A DNA stretch of 64,000 bases from Linanthus parryae. Taxonomy: Eukaryota; Streptophyta; Magnoliopsida; Ericales; Polemoniaceae. Positions within the stretch are counted from its first letter, which is position 1. Each line of letters starts with the position of its first letter. This document shows positions 63,192 through 64,000 of the stretch, piece after piece. The stretch lies in contig JALGPY010000008.1 in assembly GCA_023055425.1 (NCBI GenBank), positions 11,538,501-11,602,500 of the forward strand. Direction: 5' to 3'. The notes beneath the pieces were generated by a model. The model was given only the letters and a program-made list of their open reading frames with translations, had not been told where the DNA came from and ran no database searches. The translations under genes were made by a program, and so were the position numbers.

Positions 63192-64000
63192 CTCCCCCTT
63201 GAATATTCACCACTACGATGCCTCATTAAAACCTTGTCATGAAAAACCCTGTGGGAAAAATCAATGACTAAGGAAAAATAGTACATCGGTGAATCCTATT
63301 TGCTCAGTTGGTGATGACATTCTTCTGGAACGCATCTGGATAATCTTCGCAAGCCTCGTTAAAACCTTGCTAGGAAAAACCCTGTGGGACAAAAACCGTA
63401 GCGAAGGAAAAAGAGTGCCGCGCTTTTAGCATTTCATTTGATCTCCCCCTCATTGGAATATCCTTGTACCTGACAAACAAAATCCATTGCAAAAACAACA
63501 ATCTAAAAGAAATAATTAACAATCATGATTGATAAAATGCATATGCACCTAATACTACTCGCGAGTGTACACTTTTGATTTGCTTCAGGCAAATCATATT
63601 TCTCATGGGAACCAACCTCCATGGAATTTCACAAATTTGTGATTTGTACGATCGTATTTGTAACTAGTTACATTTCAACCCATATTTTGTTGTATCTTAG
63701 TCCCCAAGACTAAAACAATATTACATCATTCTCACCACGAGATGATTACACTAATGAGAATTTATCATGACCCATATATCATGTTTCTCATTTTACAAGT
63801 CCCACGCTTAAAAAGCGGACATAAACCTCGAGACAAATCCCACGCATACCAGCGGATGTGCAATCTCAACATAGATCCCACGCTTAACAGCGGATAAACG
63901 ATATCTACATAAATCCCACGCTTAAAAGCGGATATGTAGTTTATGCATAGACTGTAATTTCTGCTTCGGGTTGTTTGTATGCTCTACATATTCAAAATTA
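63192..64000 (-). mobile_element. Copia-like element interior, 3' noncoding part (partial)
   Basis: On the plus strand it contains the repeated phrases CATTAAAACCTTGTCATGAAAAACCCTGTGGG-type and GTTAAAACCTTGCTAGGAAAAACCCTGTGGG-type (63225 and 63359), and near the right edge a hairpin minisatellite. No pol domain is reached before 64000. Confidence 0.6.
63800..63930. repeat. Palindromic minisatellite (CCCACGCTTAAAAGCGGA)
   Basis: Four units at about 35-50 bp spacing: CCCACGCTTAAAAAGCGGAC, CCCACGCATACCAGCGGATG, CCCACGCTTAACAGCGGATA and CCCACGCTTAAAAGCGGATA. Each contains CGCTT...AGCG, a small inverted repeat able to form a hairpin. Confidence 0.75.

Noticed and set aside
63800..63930. CRISPR-like array
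   Set aside because: Units are short, imperfect and palindromic with near-uniform context inside an LTR element of a plant genome; there is no cas gene.

Overview
The window is plant nuclear DNA, almost certainly from a eudicot. The evidence is a local family of F-box proteins with the plant-specific DUF295 (KIB1-4 beta-propeller) domain, plant-type L1 LINEs whose ORF2 ends in RNase H, Copia LTR elements primed by initiator tRNA-Met, a Helitron with CTAG hairpin termini, hAT, Mutator and Harbinger-type elements, and at least one GT-AG intron. I see no rRNA, tRNA, CRISPR, operon or viral gene.

The backbone is a tandem F-box/DUF295 cluster on the minus strand. I count twelve members or remnants: 1-85 (cut by the window edge), 1889-2107 (internally deleted), 3289-10437 (split by a LINE), 12357-13523 (frameshifted), 20207-29723 (two exons around an 8.5 kb intron, no F-box), 32219-32262 (scrap), 33898-35049 (intact), 40320-40672 (plus strand, first half only), 46303-47466 (intact), 49190-51345 (fragment carrying two insertions), 53087-54184 (nearly intact) and 59232-59286 (plus-strand scrap). 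Flanking DNA is duplicated along with the genes: 1-2107 matches 10353-13523, and 32290-33897 matches 45188-46302. Three members share a promoter block containing TTTAAAGG and ACTATCAAATAACA. The family's general role is substrate recognition in SCF ubiquitin ligases; nothing here shows a specific target.

Transposons make up most of the rest. From left to right: a hairpin MITE (2692-2844); an L1 LINE (3595-9602) carrying its own 426-bp TIR element; a hairpin MITE (10789-10911) missing from the paralogous site; a Helitron (14734-16680); a short non-autonomous Copia-like element (16810-18550); a nest in the DUF295 intron (hAT 21111-28841, containing a solo LTR 21151-22436 and a LINE 22542-28344 with intact ORF2); a hAT MITE (30241-30432); a Copia gag scrap; a truncated LINE (32935-33553); a Mutator-like element (35637-39957) containing a TRIM-like element and a Copia pol fragment; a decayed Copia element (41082-45187); two hAT elements (48025-48624, 49369-50143); a truncated LINE (50169-51176); a Gypsy integrase remnant (51640-52470); an internally deleted LINE (about 54600-58055); a tandem LTR-like duplication (59638-60975); a Harbinger/Tourist-like element (61385-62842); and the 3' end of a Copia-like element running off the right edge (62978-64000).

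The genes do not form a pathway. The window records birth and death of an F-box family under repeated insertion, and exact target-site duplications let many insertions be ordered. I found no convincing new molecular system. The most informative loci are the three-layer nest in a still-open DUF295 gene, the stop-start (ATGA) ORF1/ORF2 overlap shared by three LINEs, the TRIM and Copia elements sharing an LTR, and one unidentified coding-like block at 58284-58546.
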